Below, piece by piece: positions 12,801 to 24,357 of a stretch of DNA of 64,000 bases. Source of the stretch: Chondrosia reniformis (lineage: Eukaryota; Porifera; Demospongiae; Chondrillida; Chondrillidae); contig OX359189.1 of NCBI GenBank assembly GCA_947172415.1, positions 4,044,501-4,108,500 on the forward strand. The letters are read 5' to 3'. Below the pieces are notes generated by a model. That model saw nothing but the letters and a program-made list of their open reading frames with translations, had not been told where the DNA came from and made no database searches. A program made the translations under genes and the position numbers. Position 1 is the stretch's first letter. Each line of letters starts with the position of its first letter.

Positions 12801-13416
12801 TGTAGGCACTAGATGTATGTACTAGTTGTATGTACTAGGACTAGTTATATTTACTAGTTGTAGGTTATAGTTGGATGTACTAGTTGAATGCAATAGTTGT
12901 ATGTACTAATTTTATGTACTAGTTGAATGTACTAGTTGTATGAACTAGTTATGCACTAGCTGTGTGTACAAGTTGCATGTAATAACAGTATGTATTTGTT
13001 ATGTACTAGTTGTATGTACTAGTTCTAATAACTAGTTGTATGTACTAGGTGTATGTACTAATTGTATGTAATAGTTGTATGTACTAGTTGTACTTCTAGT
13101 TGTATGAACAATTTGTATGTACTAGTACTAGTTATATTCAGTAGTTGAATTAGTTGGAGGTCTAGTTTGATGTACTAGTTGTATGTACTATTTATATGTA
13201 CCAGTTATATGTGAATGTTCTAGTCATAGGTACTCATTGTATGAAGTAGTTGTTACTACTAATTGTATGTGCAAGTTGTTTGAACTAGTTGTATATACTA
13301 GTTGTTTGTACTAGTTGTATGTACTGGTTGAATGTACTAGTTGTATGTACTAGGTGTATGTAGTAGTTGTATATATCCACTAGTTATGTACTAGTTATAT
13401 GAACTAGTTTTATGTC
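9858..13416 (+). repeat. 13-bp minisatellite array, plus orientation
   Basis: Degenerate 13-bp array. The part from 9859 to about 11290 matches blocks beginning near 19440, 25312 and 27818 (ggctatatgtagtagttgtg), showing segmental reuse. The block near 11257 repeats the opening of the window. The array ends with tagttttatgtc (13405-13416), the left target duplication of the next insertion. Confidence 0.95.
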
Positions 13417-13606
13417 ATAGAATAAGGATTCCTTATAACTGCATCGAACTTATTTTTGGGATGGTATATCCTTCGACTTTTGAGCGTTTAAAAACGCAGT
13501 TGGTTTGTCACTGACGAAGACCCCCAGGGTCGAAACGTTTGCCAAAGGATCAAAACCAACTACGTTTTTAAACGCTCCAAAGTCGAAGGATGTACCATCT
13601 CAAAGA
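13417..13606 (+). mobile_element. 190-bp fold-back element derived from a PLE end
   Basis: Flanked by a 12-bp direct repeat tagttttatgtc (13405-13416 and 13607-13618). Two arms of about 46 bp (13461-13506 and 13553-13599) are reverse complements with about three mismatches. The roughly 46-nt loop between them carries ctgacgaagacccccagggt followed by cgaaacgttt (13511-13540). The left end (gaataaggattcctt…) matches the outer end of the 30631-31612 PLE, so it is a solo terminal piece with no coding capacity. Satellite copies near 2365, 5345, 22555 and 23300 preserve the uninterrupted target. Confidence 0.8.
13511..13540 (+). ncRNA. Hammerhead-like motif in the 190-bp element
   Basis: ctgacga, then a gaccc/gggtc stem, then gaaac and gttt. 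The order matches the hammerhead core (CUGANGA, stem II, GAAA, stem III, NUH site). An extra A stands between CTGACGA and stem II, and stem III (acgt) has no loop, so activity would require dimerisation. The motif sits in the loop of a long inverted repeat. Confidence 0.35.
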
Positions 13607-15043
13607 TAGTTTTATGTCCCAGTTGAATGTGCTACTTGTATGTACTAGTTGTATGAACTATTTATATGTACTAGTTGTATGTACTAGGTGTATTTACTAG
13701 TTATGTGTACTAGTTGTAAGTTCTAGTAGTAGTAAAATTAGATACTAAGTAGCTATTAGTTTTATGCAAAAGTTCTAGTTATATTAACTAGTTGTGGGTA
13801 CTAGTTATATGTACTAGCTGAATGTAATAGTTGCATTTACTAATTATATATAATAATTGTATGTAATAGTTTTGTACTAGCTGTATGTACTAGCTGTATG
13901 TACTAGTAGTATTAACTAATGGTATGTACTAGTATTGGTAATATTTACTAACTGTAGGCATTAGTTGTATGTACTAGTTGTACCTACTAGCACTGTTATA
14001 TTTACTAGTTGTAGGTACTAGTTGTATGTAATAGTTGAATGTAATAGTTGTATGAACTAGTTGTATGTACTAGTATTAGTTATATTTACTAGTTGTAAGT
14101 ATTAGTAGTATGTACTAATAGTATGTAGTAGTTGTATGTTCTAAGTGCATGAACTAGTTTTATGTTCTAGTTGTATGTACTTGTTATATACTAGTTGTAT
14201 GTATAAGTTGCATATATTAGTTGTATGTACTAGTTGTGTGTACTAGTGGTATGTATTAACTGTATGTATTAGCTATGTACTAGATCCATGTGCTAGTTCT
14301 AATAACTAGTTGCATTTACTAGTACTGGTAATATTTACTAGTTGTAGGTACTAGTTTTATGCACTAGTTGTATGTACTAGTGCAAGCTATATTTACTAAT
14401 TATGGGTATTAGTTTTATGTAGTAGCTGTATGTTCTAATTGTTTGAACTAGTTCTATTTACTAATTGTATGTACTAGTTATGTACTAGTTATATGAACTA
14501 GTCTTAAGTACTAGTTCTGTGTACTAGTTGTATGTACTAGTTGTATGTACCCTTTGTATGTACTAATTGTATGTACTAGGTGTATGTTCTATTTATAGGT
14601 ACCAGTTATATGTGTATGTACTAGTTATATGAACTAATTTTAAGTACTAGTTCTGTGTACTAGTTGCATGTACTAATAGTATGTACTATTTGTATGTACT
14701 AATTGTAGGTACTAGGTGTATGTATATACTATTTATAGGTACCAGTTATATGTGCTTGTACTACTTTATGTACTAGTTGTATGTACTATTAGTATGTACT
14801 AGTTGTAAGTACTAGGTGTATGTACTAGTTCTGTGTACTAGTTGTCGGTTTCTAGTACTAATAATACCAGATATTAAGTTGTTATTAGTTGAATGTACAA
14901 GTACTAGTTATATTAAATATTCAGTAGTTTTAATAGTTGGAAGTCTAGTTTGATGTACTTGTTCTATGTACTATTTATATATACCAGTTATATGTGAATT
15001 TTCTAGTCATAGGTACTAATTGTAAGTACAAATTGTATGAAAT
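13607..15043 (+). repeat. 13-bp minisatellite array, plus orientation
   Basis: Degenerate 13-bp array beginning with the right target duplication of the 190-bp element. It ends in the block cataggtactaattgtaag, gtacaaattgtatgaa, which precedes every left-complete copy of element X. Confidence 0.95.
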
Positions 15044-15885
15044 AGCGTACCAAAGACCGTTCCTAGGATAAAAATGGCCGCAGAACTCGATTAAATGGTC
15101 CCCGAAGCTATACAACCTATCTCCGAGTTAAAAGTGGCTGCCGTTTTCGAAAATATGGGCTATCAAGCCATACCGAAGACCGTTTCTAGGTTAAAAATGG
15201 CTGCCAATTTGATTAAAGGGTCCCCGAATCTCTAAGACCTATCTCTGAGTTAAATATAAGAGTTGTATGTAGTAGCTATCTACTAGTTGTATATACAAGT
15301 TGTACGTTCTAGTATTATGTACTCATTCTATGAAATACTTGTAAGACCATTCCTAGGATAAAATGGCCTCCGAACTCGATAAAATTGTCCCCGAAGCTCG
15401 ACAACTTATCTCTGAGTTAAAATGGCTGCCGATTTCAAACATATAGGCTATTAATCTGTACCGAAGACTGTTCCTAGGATAACAAGTAGTTCGAGTTTTA
15501 AAACTCGTGGGGCTGCCGCCCCCCAAATTTACTAGAACTACTTGGCCGCATCGTTGGGCTTGGACATAATACTCTTAATCCTAACGATTGAGGATGCTTA
15601 AGTGTCGTAAAAATTATAAATAGCAATAGAAAAGCTTCGTTAACTAAAGATTCCTGAACGCCACCATTTGCAAAAACGATGTATTGATGTATAAATTAAG
15701 TGTTACAATAGTTACGTATGAACTCATATTACACATCTATCGACATATAAAATGTGTTATTATAGCTGCGTATGAACTCGTATTATATATATATATATAT
15801 ATATATCCGTAACATGAAGCCATACATAAATTGTGTTACGAAAACAATAGAGGGGTCTGCCGAACTCTTTTAAAAGGTCCCCTTG
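15044..15885 (+). repeat. Element X, copy 1
   Basis: A non-satellite island of about 840 bp. It begins gcgtaccaaagaccgttcct and contains tandem 123-bp units (first unit 15051-15173, second from 15174). The second unit is interrupted at about 15256-15342 by satellite resembling 18411-18497. A third unit precedes a unique tail with a stem-loop (caagtagttcgagt / actagaactacttg), a near-palindrome around cttaag, a (TA)n tract (15785-15806) and the end gaactcttttaaaaggtccc. Five related copies occur in the window. No transposase or RT is present. Each 61-bp half-unit carries aaaatggcngcc, which resembles a YY1 site and also an in-frame ATG. Confidence 0.85.
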
Positions 15886-16856
15886 TTTGTATTATTTATA
15901 TGTACTAGTTATATTAGTTATATGTAGTAGGTGTTTGTACTATTTATATGTACTAGTTATATTTTTATGTATTAGTTATATGTAGTAGGTGTGTGTACTA
16001 GTTATATGTACTAGTTGTATGTATATACTAGTTGTATGTTCTAGTTGTGTGTACTAGTTGAATGTACTAGTTGTAGGTTCTTGTACTAGTTATACTTGGT
16101 ACTAGGAAGGTTCTTGTTGTATGTACTAGTTGTATGTACTAGTTTTATGAACTAGGTGTATGTACTAGTTGCACGTACTATTTATAATAATTGGATATAT
16201 GTGTATGTACTAGTTATATATAGTAGGTGATTGTACTAGTTATATGTCCTATTTGCTTTAACTTGTATGTAGTAGCTATGTACTACTTGTATATACAAGT
16301 TGTACGTTCTAGTTTTATTTACTCGTTCTATGAGCTACTTGTATATACTAGTTTCTAGTTGTGTGTACTAGTTGTATGAACTCTTTGTATATATGTACTA
16401 TGTGTATGTACTATTTATAAGTACCAGTTATATGTGTATGGACTAGTTATATGTACTAGTTGTATGCACTAGCTGTAAGTACTAGTTGTATGTGCTATAT
16501 ATAATTACAAGGTATATGTGTATCTACTGGGTATATGTAGCGGGTATATGTAATAGTTATTTGACCTAGTTGTTTGGTCTAGTTGTATGTACTAATTGAA
16601 TGTACTAGTTGCAAGTACTAATTGCATTTTCTAGTTGTGTGTATTATTTGGTATCTACTAGTTGTATGTACTAGTAGCATGTACTAGTTGTATGCACGAG
16701 TTTTATGTACTAGTCCTAGTTATATTTACTAGTTGTAGATACTAGTTGTATGTAGAAGGTGTATGTAGTAGTTGTTTGTTCGAATTGTTGGTACTAGTGG
16801 AATGTACTATAGTTATGTAATAGTTATGTACCAGTTGTACGTACTAGTGGTATGTA
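15886..16856 (+). repeat. 13-bp minisatellite array, plus orientation
   Basis: Degenerate 13-bp array between X1 and the pogo/Tigger derivative. The start (tgtattatttatatgtacta) is the same right flank that follows X3 and X5. Confidence 0.95.
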
Positions 16857-17393
16857 CAGTAAAAACTGGTTTACACGAAGTCGCTCTACGCGAAATATTG
16901 CATAACACAAACAATTCGCCGAGACCAGGTTATTTACCATAGTAAATACACCGTTTTACGGGACAAGTGCCTGTTAACGCGAAGGCATTAACACCTGTAA
17001 TTTGTCAAGATGGCAGTCGCGAAGAAGCAGCAAAGCTACTCGATAGATTTCAAAATAAAAATTTTCGAAGAGGTTGACGCCAAAAGGTTCTCTAAGTTGG
17101 AAATTTGTGAAAAAGTAGGATATACCCAATTCGACACTGTCTACGTTCTTGAAGAACAGGACTAAAGTCGAGGTAGAAAACTCCAGCGCCAAAGGGAGTA
17201 GGAAACGTCTTGGCGAAGCAGCCTTCTCTGACATCAACGAAGCGTTTATATAGCGTGAAGCGTGTTTATATCCATATATATTTACACTTTTGGATCATCA
17301 CATTACATGTATGGAGATTTGATAACAAGAAATACTGTGAACGAGAAATGATTTGGCTTGCACCGTGAATTTCTCATTAACCAGTTTTCACTG
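16857..17393 (+). mobile_element. pogo/Tigger-type deletion derivative (MITE with coding remnant)
   Basis: A 537-bp element with inverted ends: the left is cagtaaaaactggttta and the right, reverse-complemented, is cagtgaaaactggttaa, 15 of 17 identical. The CAG ends are typical of pogo/Tigger. The left flank is TA (16855-16856); the right flank reads tta, so the TA duplication is imperfect. Only the N-terminal DNA-binding part of the transposase remains; the DDE domain is deleted. Confidence 0.8.
17010..17253 (+). pseudogene. pogo/Tigger transposase N-terminus (CENP-B-type HTH), frameshifted
   Basis: The ATG at 17010 opens MAVAKKQQSYSIDFKIKIFE, then KLEICEKVGY, the usual start of a CENP-B N-terminal helix-turn-helix of Tigger-like transposases. 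An indel around 17127-17133 shifts the frame; the continuation is in the next frame as STLSTFLKNRTKV…, ending at tag (17251-17253). The domain would bind the terminal repeats. About 80 residues remain of a normal 450-600. An open frame on the opposite strand (16974-17237) is a shadow of this remnant. Confidence 0.8.
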
Positions 17394-20300
17394 TTAATAC
17401 TAGTCATAAATATTAGCTATGAACTAGTTGCATATACAAGTTGTATGTTCTAGTATTATGTACTCGTCCTATGAACTAGTAGTGTGTACTAGTTTCTAGT
17501 TGTACACACTAGTAGTATGTACTAGTTGTATGTACTATGTGTATGTACAAGTTGTTGGTTCATGTACTAGTTATACTAGGTACTAGATAGGTTGTAGTTG
17601 TATGTACCATATACTAGTTACATGTACTACATGTATATACTAGGTATATGAACTAGTTGTATATACTATTTATATGTACTAGTTATGTGTGCCAGTTATA
17701 TGTACCAGTTGTATGTACTAGTGAACAATTGTATGTACTAGTTGTATGTACAAGTGACTAATTGTATGTACTAGTTGTATGTACTTGCCGTTTGAACTAG
17801 TTGTAGGTTCCAGTACAAGTTATACTAGGTATTAGGAAGGAACTAATTTTTTGTACTTGTTGTATGTACTATTGTTATGTACTAGTTTTGTGTATAAGTA
17901 CTATTCATATGTAGTAGCTACATATACTAGTTATATGTACTAGTTGTATGTACTAGATAAATGTAGTTGTTATGTGTACTATTTATATGTACTTGATGTA
18001 TGTATTAGTTGTATGTGGTAGTTGTATGTGGTAGTTGTATGTGGTAGTTGTATGTTCTATTTGTAGATTCTAATACTAGTTATATTAGGTAGTAGGTAGG
18101 TACTAGTTTTATGTACTGGATACTAGTTGTATGCACTAGTTATTTGCACTAGTTGTAACTACTATTTATATGTACTATTTATATGTGTATGCACCAGGTA
18201 TATGTACTAATTGCATGTACTAGTTGTATGTACTAGATGGAAGTACTATTTATATGTACTAGATGTATGTATGAGTTGTATGTTCTAAATATAGGTTCAA
18301 ATACTAGTTATACTAGGACCTAGGTAGGCACTAGTTGTTTGTACTAGATATTAGTTGTATGTACTAGTTATATGTACTAGTTATGTGCGAGTTCTATGTA
18401 TTAGTTGTACGTATATAAGAGTTGTATGTAGTAGCTATCTACTAGTTGTATATACAAGTTGTACGTTCTAGTATTATGTACTCATTCTATGAAATACTTG
18501 TATGTACTAGTTTCTAGTTGTATGGAATATTTTTATGTACTATTCATATGTTCTATGTGAATGTACTATTTATAAGTACCAGTTATATGTGTATGTACTA
18601 GTTATATGTTTGTGTAATAGTAATGGGTATATTTATGTGTACTAGTTATATGTACTAGTTGTATGTACTAGTTGCATGTACTAGTTGTATGTACTAATTT
18701 TATGAACTAGTTGTATACACTAGTTCTATACACTAGCACTAGTTATATTTACTAGTTGTATGTACTAGTTGTGTGTACTAGATATGAACCAGTTGTATGT
18801 ACAAGTTTTATGCACTAGTTGTTTGTACTAGCTATGTATTAGTAGTATTTATTATTTATATGTACCAGTTGTATGCACTAGTTGTATGTACTAGTTGTGT
18901 ATACTAGTTGTAGGTTCCAGTACTAGTTATACTAGTTATACTAGTTTCTATTTAGGTTCTACTTGTATGTACGAGATACTAGTTGTATGTACTAGTTGTA
19001 TATACTATTTATATACTACTTGTATGTACTGGTTGTATGAACTACTTATATGAACTTGTTATATTTGTATATACTAGATATATGTACTAGTTTTATATAC
19101 TAGTAGTTGTATGTACTAGTTATACGTTCTAGTTTTACTTACTATTTATGTTTACTAATTATATGTGTATGTGCTAACTATATGAATATACTAGTTGTAT
19201 GTACTATTACTATATAGTTATATTTACTAGTTGTAGGTGCTAGTTGTATGTACTAGTTGTATGTGGTGGTTGTATGTACTTTTGTATGTACTAGTTGTAT
19301 GTACTAGTTGTATGCACTAGTTGTTTGTACTAGCTGTGTACTAGTTTTATATACTAGTTGTATTTATTAGTTCTATGTACTAGTTGTATGTACTAGTTGT
19401 ATGTACTAGATGTATGTACTATTTATATGTACTGGCTATATGTAGTAGTTGTGTGAACTAGTTATATTAATTAGAAGTATGCACTAGTTATATGTTCTAA
19501 TTATTAGTTGTATGAACTAGTTATATGTACAAGTTGTATGTACTAGTTGTGTTTACTACATGTATGTACTAGTTATATGTAGTAGTTGTATGGTCTAGGT
19601 GTATGTACTAGTTGTATTTACTAGTTTGTAGTTGTAAGCACTAGTTTTATGTACTACTCATATGTACAATGCGTATGTACTATTTATATTTACCAGTTAA
19701 ATGTTTATGTATTAGTTATATGTAGTAGGTGTGTGTACTAGTTATATGTACTAGTTGCAAGTACTAGTTGTTTTCACTAGTTGTATGGACTAGAACTAGC
19801 TATATTTACTAGTTGTAGGTACTAGTTGTATGTGGTAGTTGTATGTAGTAGTTCTATGTACAACTTGTATGAATTAGTTTTACCTTCTAGTTTTATGTAT
19901 ATACTAGTTGTATGTACTAGCTATGTACTAGTTGTATGTTCCAGTTGTATGTACTAGTTTTATGTACTTCTTGTAGATTCTTGTACTTGTTATACTAGGT
20001 ACTAGGAAGGTACTATTTGTATGTACTAGAAACTAGTTTTATGTACTAGTTGTATGTACTAGTTTTATGTTATAGTTGTATGTACTAGTTGTATGCACTA
20101 GTGGCATGTACTAGATGCATGTACTATTTTTATGGACCAGTTATATGTGTATATACTAGTTATATGTAGTAGTTGGTGTCTACTAGTTTTATGTTCTGGT
20201 TGAATGTACTGGTTGTGTGTACTAGTTGTGTGTACCACTTGTATGTACTAGTTGTATGTACTACATATATTTACTTGTTACTAGTTCCATGTACTAGTTG

Positions 20301-23300
20301 TAGGCACTAGTTTGATGTACTAGTTGTATTTACTAGTTGTATGTACTAGTTATATCTACTAGTTGTAGGTTCTGGTATTAGCAAAACTAGTTACTAAGTA
20401 GGTACTATTTGTATGTACAGGTACTAGTTATATTGACTAGTTATAGGTACTGGATAAATGTACTAGTTGAATGCACTAATTGTGTGTACAAGTTGCGTGT
20501 AATAACTGTATGTATTAGTTATGTACTAGTTGTATGTACTAGTTCTAATAACTAGTTGTATGTACTAGGTGTATGTACTAATTGTATGTAATAATTGTAT
20601 GTACTAGTTGTACTTCTAGTTGTATGAAGGAGTTGTATGTACTAGTACTAGTTATATTCAGTAGTTGAATTAGTTGGAGGTCTAGTTTGATGTACTAGTT
20701 GTATGTACTAATTATATCTACCAGTTATATGTGAATGTTCTAGTCATAGTTACTAATTGTAAGTACAAATTGTATGAAGTAGTTGTTACTACTAATTGTA
20801 TGTGCAAGTTGTATGAACTAGTTGTATATACTAGTTGTGTGTACTAGTTGTACGTACTGGTTGTATGTACTACTTATGTCCTAGTTGAATGTGCTACTTG
20901 TATGTACTATTTGTATTTACTAGTGGTATGTACTAGGTGTATGTACTAGTTATGTGTACTAGTTGTAAGTTCTAGTAGTAGTAATACTAGATACTAAGTG
21001 GGTATTAGTTGTATGTGCAAGGTCTAGTTATATTAACTAGTTGTAGGTACTAGTTATATGTACTAGTTGAATGTAATAGTTGCATGTTCTAATTATATAT
21101 AATAATTGTATGTACCAGTTGTATGTACTAGTTGTACATACTAGCACTGGTTATATTTACTAGTTGTAGGTAATAGTTGTATGTAATAGTTGAATGTAAT
21201 GGTTGTATGAACTAGTTGTATGTACTAGTTGTATATATTAGTTGTATGTACTAGATATACTTACTCTTTGTATGTACTAATTGTATGTACTATTTATATG
21301 TACCAGTTATATGTGTATGTACTAGTTATATGTACTAGTTGTAAGTTCTAGTACTAGTAAAATTAGGTACTAAGTAGGTACTTGCTTTAAGTACTAATTG
21401 CATATAATAGTTGTATGTACTAATTGTATACCAGTTGTATGTACTAGTTTTATGTGCTAGTTGTATCAACTAGTAATATGTTCTAGTACAAGTTATATTT
21501 AATCGTTATATTTACTAGTTGTATGTTCTAGTACAAATTATATATATTAGTTATATTTAAAAGTTATATTTACCAGTTGTTTGTACTGGTTGTATGTACT
21601 AGTTGTATGTACTAGTTGTAGCACTAATTGTATGGACTAGTTGTATGTACTAGATGTATGTACTAATTGTGTGAAATAATTATACGTCATAGTGGGAGTT
21701 CTAGTTTAATGTACTAGTTGTATGGACTATATATATGTACTAGGTAAATGTGTATGTTATAGTCATAGGTACTAGTTGTATGTGCTAGTTGTATGAACTA
21801 GTGGTATGTACTAGTTATATATACAATGGTATGTACTATTTATATGGTCTAGTTGTGTGTACTATTTGTATATACTAGTATATGTACTACTTGAAGGTTA
21901 TAGTACTAGTTATACTAGGTACTAGGTAGGGGTTAGTTGTATGTACTAGCACTAGTTATATTTACTAGTTGTAGGTACTAGTTTCATGGACTTATTGAAT
22001 GTTATACTTGTATGTACTAATTGTATGTACTACTTGTATGTACTAGTTGTATGTAGTAGTTGTATGTTCTAATTGTATGAACTACTTGTATGTAACACCT
22101 GTATGGACTAGTTATATACTAGGTGTATGTACTTGTTGTATGTACTAGTTGTGTGTCCTAGTTGTATTTACTACTTGTATGTCCTAATTGAATGTACTAC
22201 TTGTATGTACTATTTGTATTTACTATTAGTATGTACTAGTTGTATGTACTAGTAATGTGTACTAGTTGTAGATTCTAGTACTAGTAATACCAGATATTAA
22301 GTAGGTATTAGTTGAATGTACAAGTACTAGTTATATTAAATATTTGTAGGTACTGCTTATATGTACTAGTCGAATGTAAAAATTGCATGTACTAACTGTA
22401 TATAATAGTTGTATATCCTAGTTGAATGTACTAGTTAATAGTTGTATAGTCTAGTGGTATGTACTAGTTGTATGAACTATTTGTATGTACTAATTGTTTG
22501 AACTAGTTCTATGTACTAATTGTATATACTAGTTATGTCCTAGTTATATGAACTAGTTTTATGTCCTAGTTGAATGTGCTACTTGTATGTACAAGTTATG
22601 ACTAGCTGTATGTACTAGTTGTATGTACTAGTAGTATTAACTAATGGTATGTACTAGTACTGGTAATATTTACTAGCTGTAGGCACTAGTTGTATGTACT
22701 AGTTGTACGTACTAGGTGTATGAACTATTTATGTGTACTAGTTGTAAGTTCTAGTAGTAGTAATACAAGATACAAAGTAGGTATTAGTTGTTTGTACAAG
22801 TTCTAGTTACATTAACTATTTGTAGGTATTAGTTATATGTACTAGTTGAATGTAATAGTTGCATGTACTAATTATATTTGATAATTGTATGTACCAGTTG
22901 TATGTACTAGTTGTACATACTAGCACTGGTTATATTTACTAGTTGTAGGTAATAGTTGTATGTACTAGTTGTACATATTAGCACTGGTTATATTTACTAG
23001 TTGTAGGTACTAGTTGTATGTACTAGCACTAGTTATATTTACTAGTTGTAGGTACTAGCTGCATGGACTTGTTGAATGTTATAATTATATGTACTAATTG
23101 TATGTAATAGTTGTATGTACTACTTGTAAGAACTAGTTATGTACTAGTTGAATGTAGTAGTTGTATTGACTAGTTGTATGTACTATTACTAGTAATATTT
23201 ACTAGTTGTAAATACTAGTTGTAAGTACTAGTTGTATGTTCTAATTGTTTGAACTAGTTCTATGTACTAATTGTATGTACTAGTTATGTACTAGTTATAT

Positions 23301-24227
23301 GAACTAGTTTTATGTCCTAGTTGAATGTGCTACTTGTATGTACTAGTTATGTACTAGCTGTATGTAATAGTTGTATGTTCTAGTAGTATTAACTAGTGGT
23401 ATGTACTAGTAGTATTTACTAGTGGTATGTACTAGTACTGGTAATATTTACTAACTGTAGGCACTAGTTGTATGCACTAGTTGTACTTACTAGCACTGGT
23501 TATATTTACTAGTTGTAGGTACCAATTGTATGTAGTAGTATAAGTTATATTTACTATTTGTAGGTATTAGTTGCATAAACTAGTTGTATGTAGTAGTTGT
23601 ATGTTCTAATTGTATGAACTAGTTGTATGTTCCACCTGTATGGAGTAGTTATATACTAGGTGTATGTCCTAATTGTATATACTAGTTGTACGTACTAGCA
23701 CTGGTTATATTTACTAGTTGTACGTACAAGTTGTCTTTACTAGTTTAATGTTATAGTTGTATGAACTAGTTGTATGTAGTAGTACAAGTTATATTTACTA
23801 CTTGTAGGTATTAGTTGTATATCCAAGTGTATGTAGTAGTTGTATGTTGTAATTGTATGAACTAGTTTTATGTACTAGTTGTAGGTATTAGTTATATACT
23901 AATGTATGTACTAGTTGTATGTACTAGTTGTATGTTCTAATTGTATGAACTAATTTTATGTACTAGTTGTATGTACTGGTTATAAACTAGTTGTATGTAT
24001 TAATTGTATATATAAAGTAGTGGTATGTAGTAGTTGTGTGTATTAGATGGATGTATTAACTGTATGTATTAGTCATGTACTAGTTTCATGTACTAGATCT
24101 AATATGTACTAGTACTCTAGTTGTAGGAAGTAGTTTTATGAACTAGTTGTATGTACTATTTATATGTACCAGTTATATGTTAATGTTCTAGCCATAGGTA
24201 ATAATTGTAAGTACAATTTGTATGAAT
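17394..24227 (+). repeat. 13-bp minisatellite array, plus orientation
   Basis: The longest uninterrupted stretch of the degenerate 13-bp array. It includes the block 18250-19450, which recurs as 24362-25300 and 26460-27810, and near 20640-22940 copies of blocks seen at 1750-3400 and 13130-14100. The uninterrupted sites near 22555 and 23300 match the target of the 190-bp element. No gene or RNA was recognised. Confidence 0.95.
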
Positions 24228-24354
24228 TGGCGTACCACAGACAGTTCCTAGGATAAAAATGGCCCCAGAACTTGATTAAATGGTCCCTGAAGCTATACAA
24301 CCTATCTCAGAGTTAAAAATGGCTGCTGATTTCGAAAATGGCGGCTGATTTCGA
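24228..24354 (+). repeat. Element X, copy 2 (single unit fragment)
   Basis: One 123-bp unit of X (cgtaccacagacagttccta to gctgctgatttcgaaaatgg), with a short duplication of the ggcngctgatttcga motif at its right end. The tail is absent and satellite resumes directly. The left flank is the same satellite block as for the other X copies. Confidence 0.85.
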
Positions 24355-24357
24355 TAT

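Noticed and set aside
13511..13540. Proven self-cleaving hammerhead
   Set aside because: The core order fits, but the unpaired base before stem II and the loopless stem III make activity uncertain, so it is listed as hammerhead-like only.
16974..17237. Minus-strand open frame of 87 codons
   Set aside because: It overlaps the plus-strand CENP-B-type transposase remnant, whose recognisable motifs explain the sequence. The minus frame has no recognisable domain.
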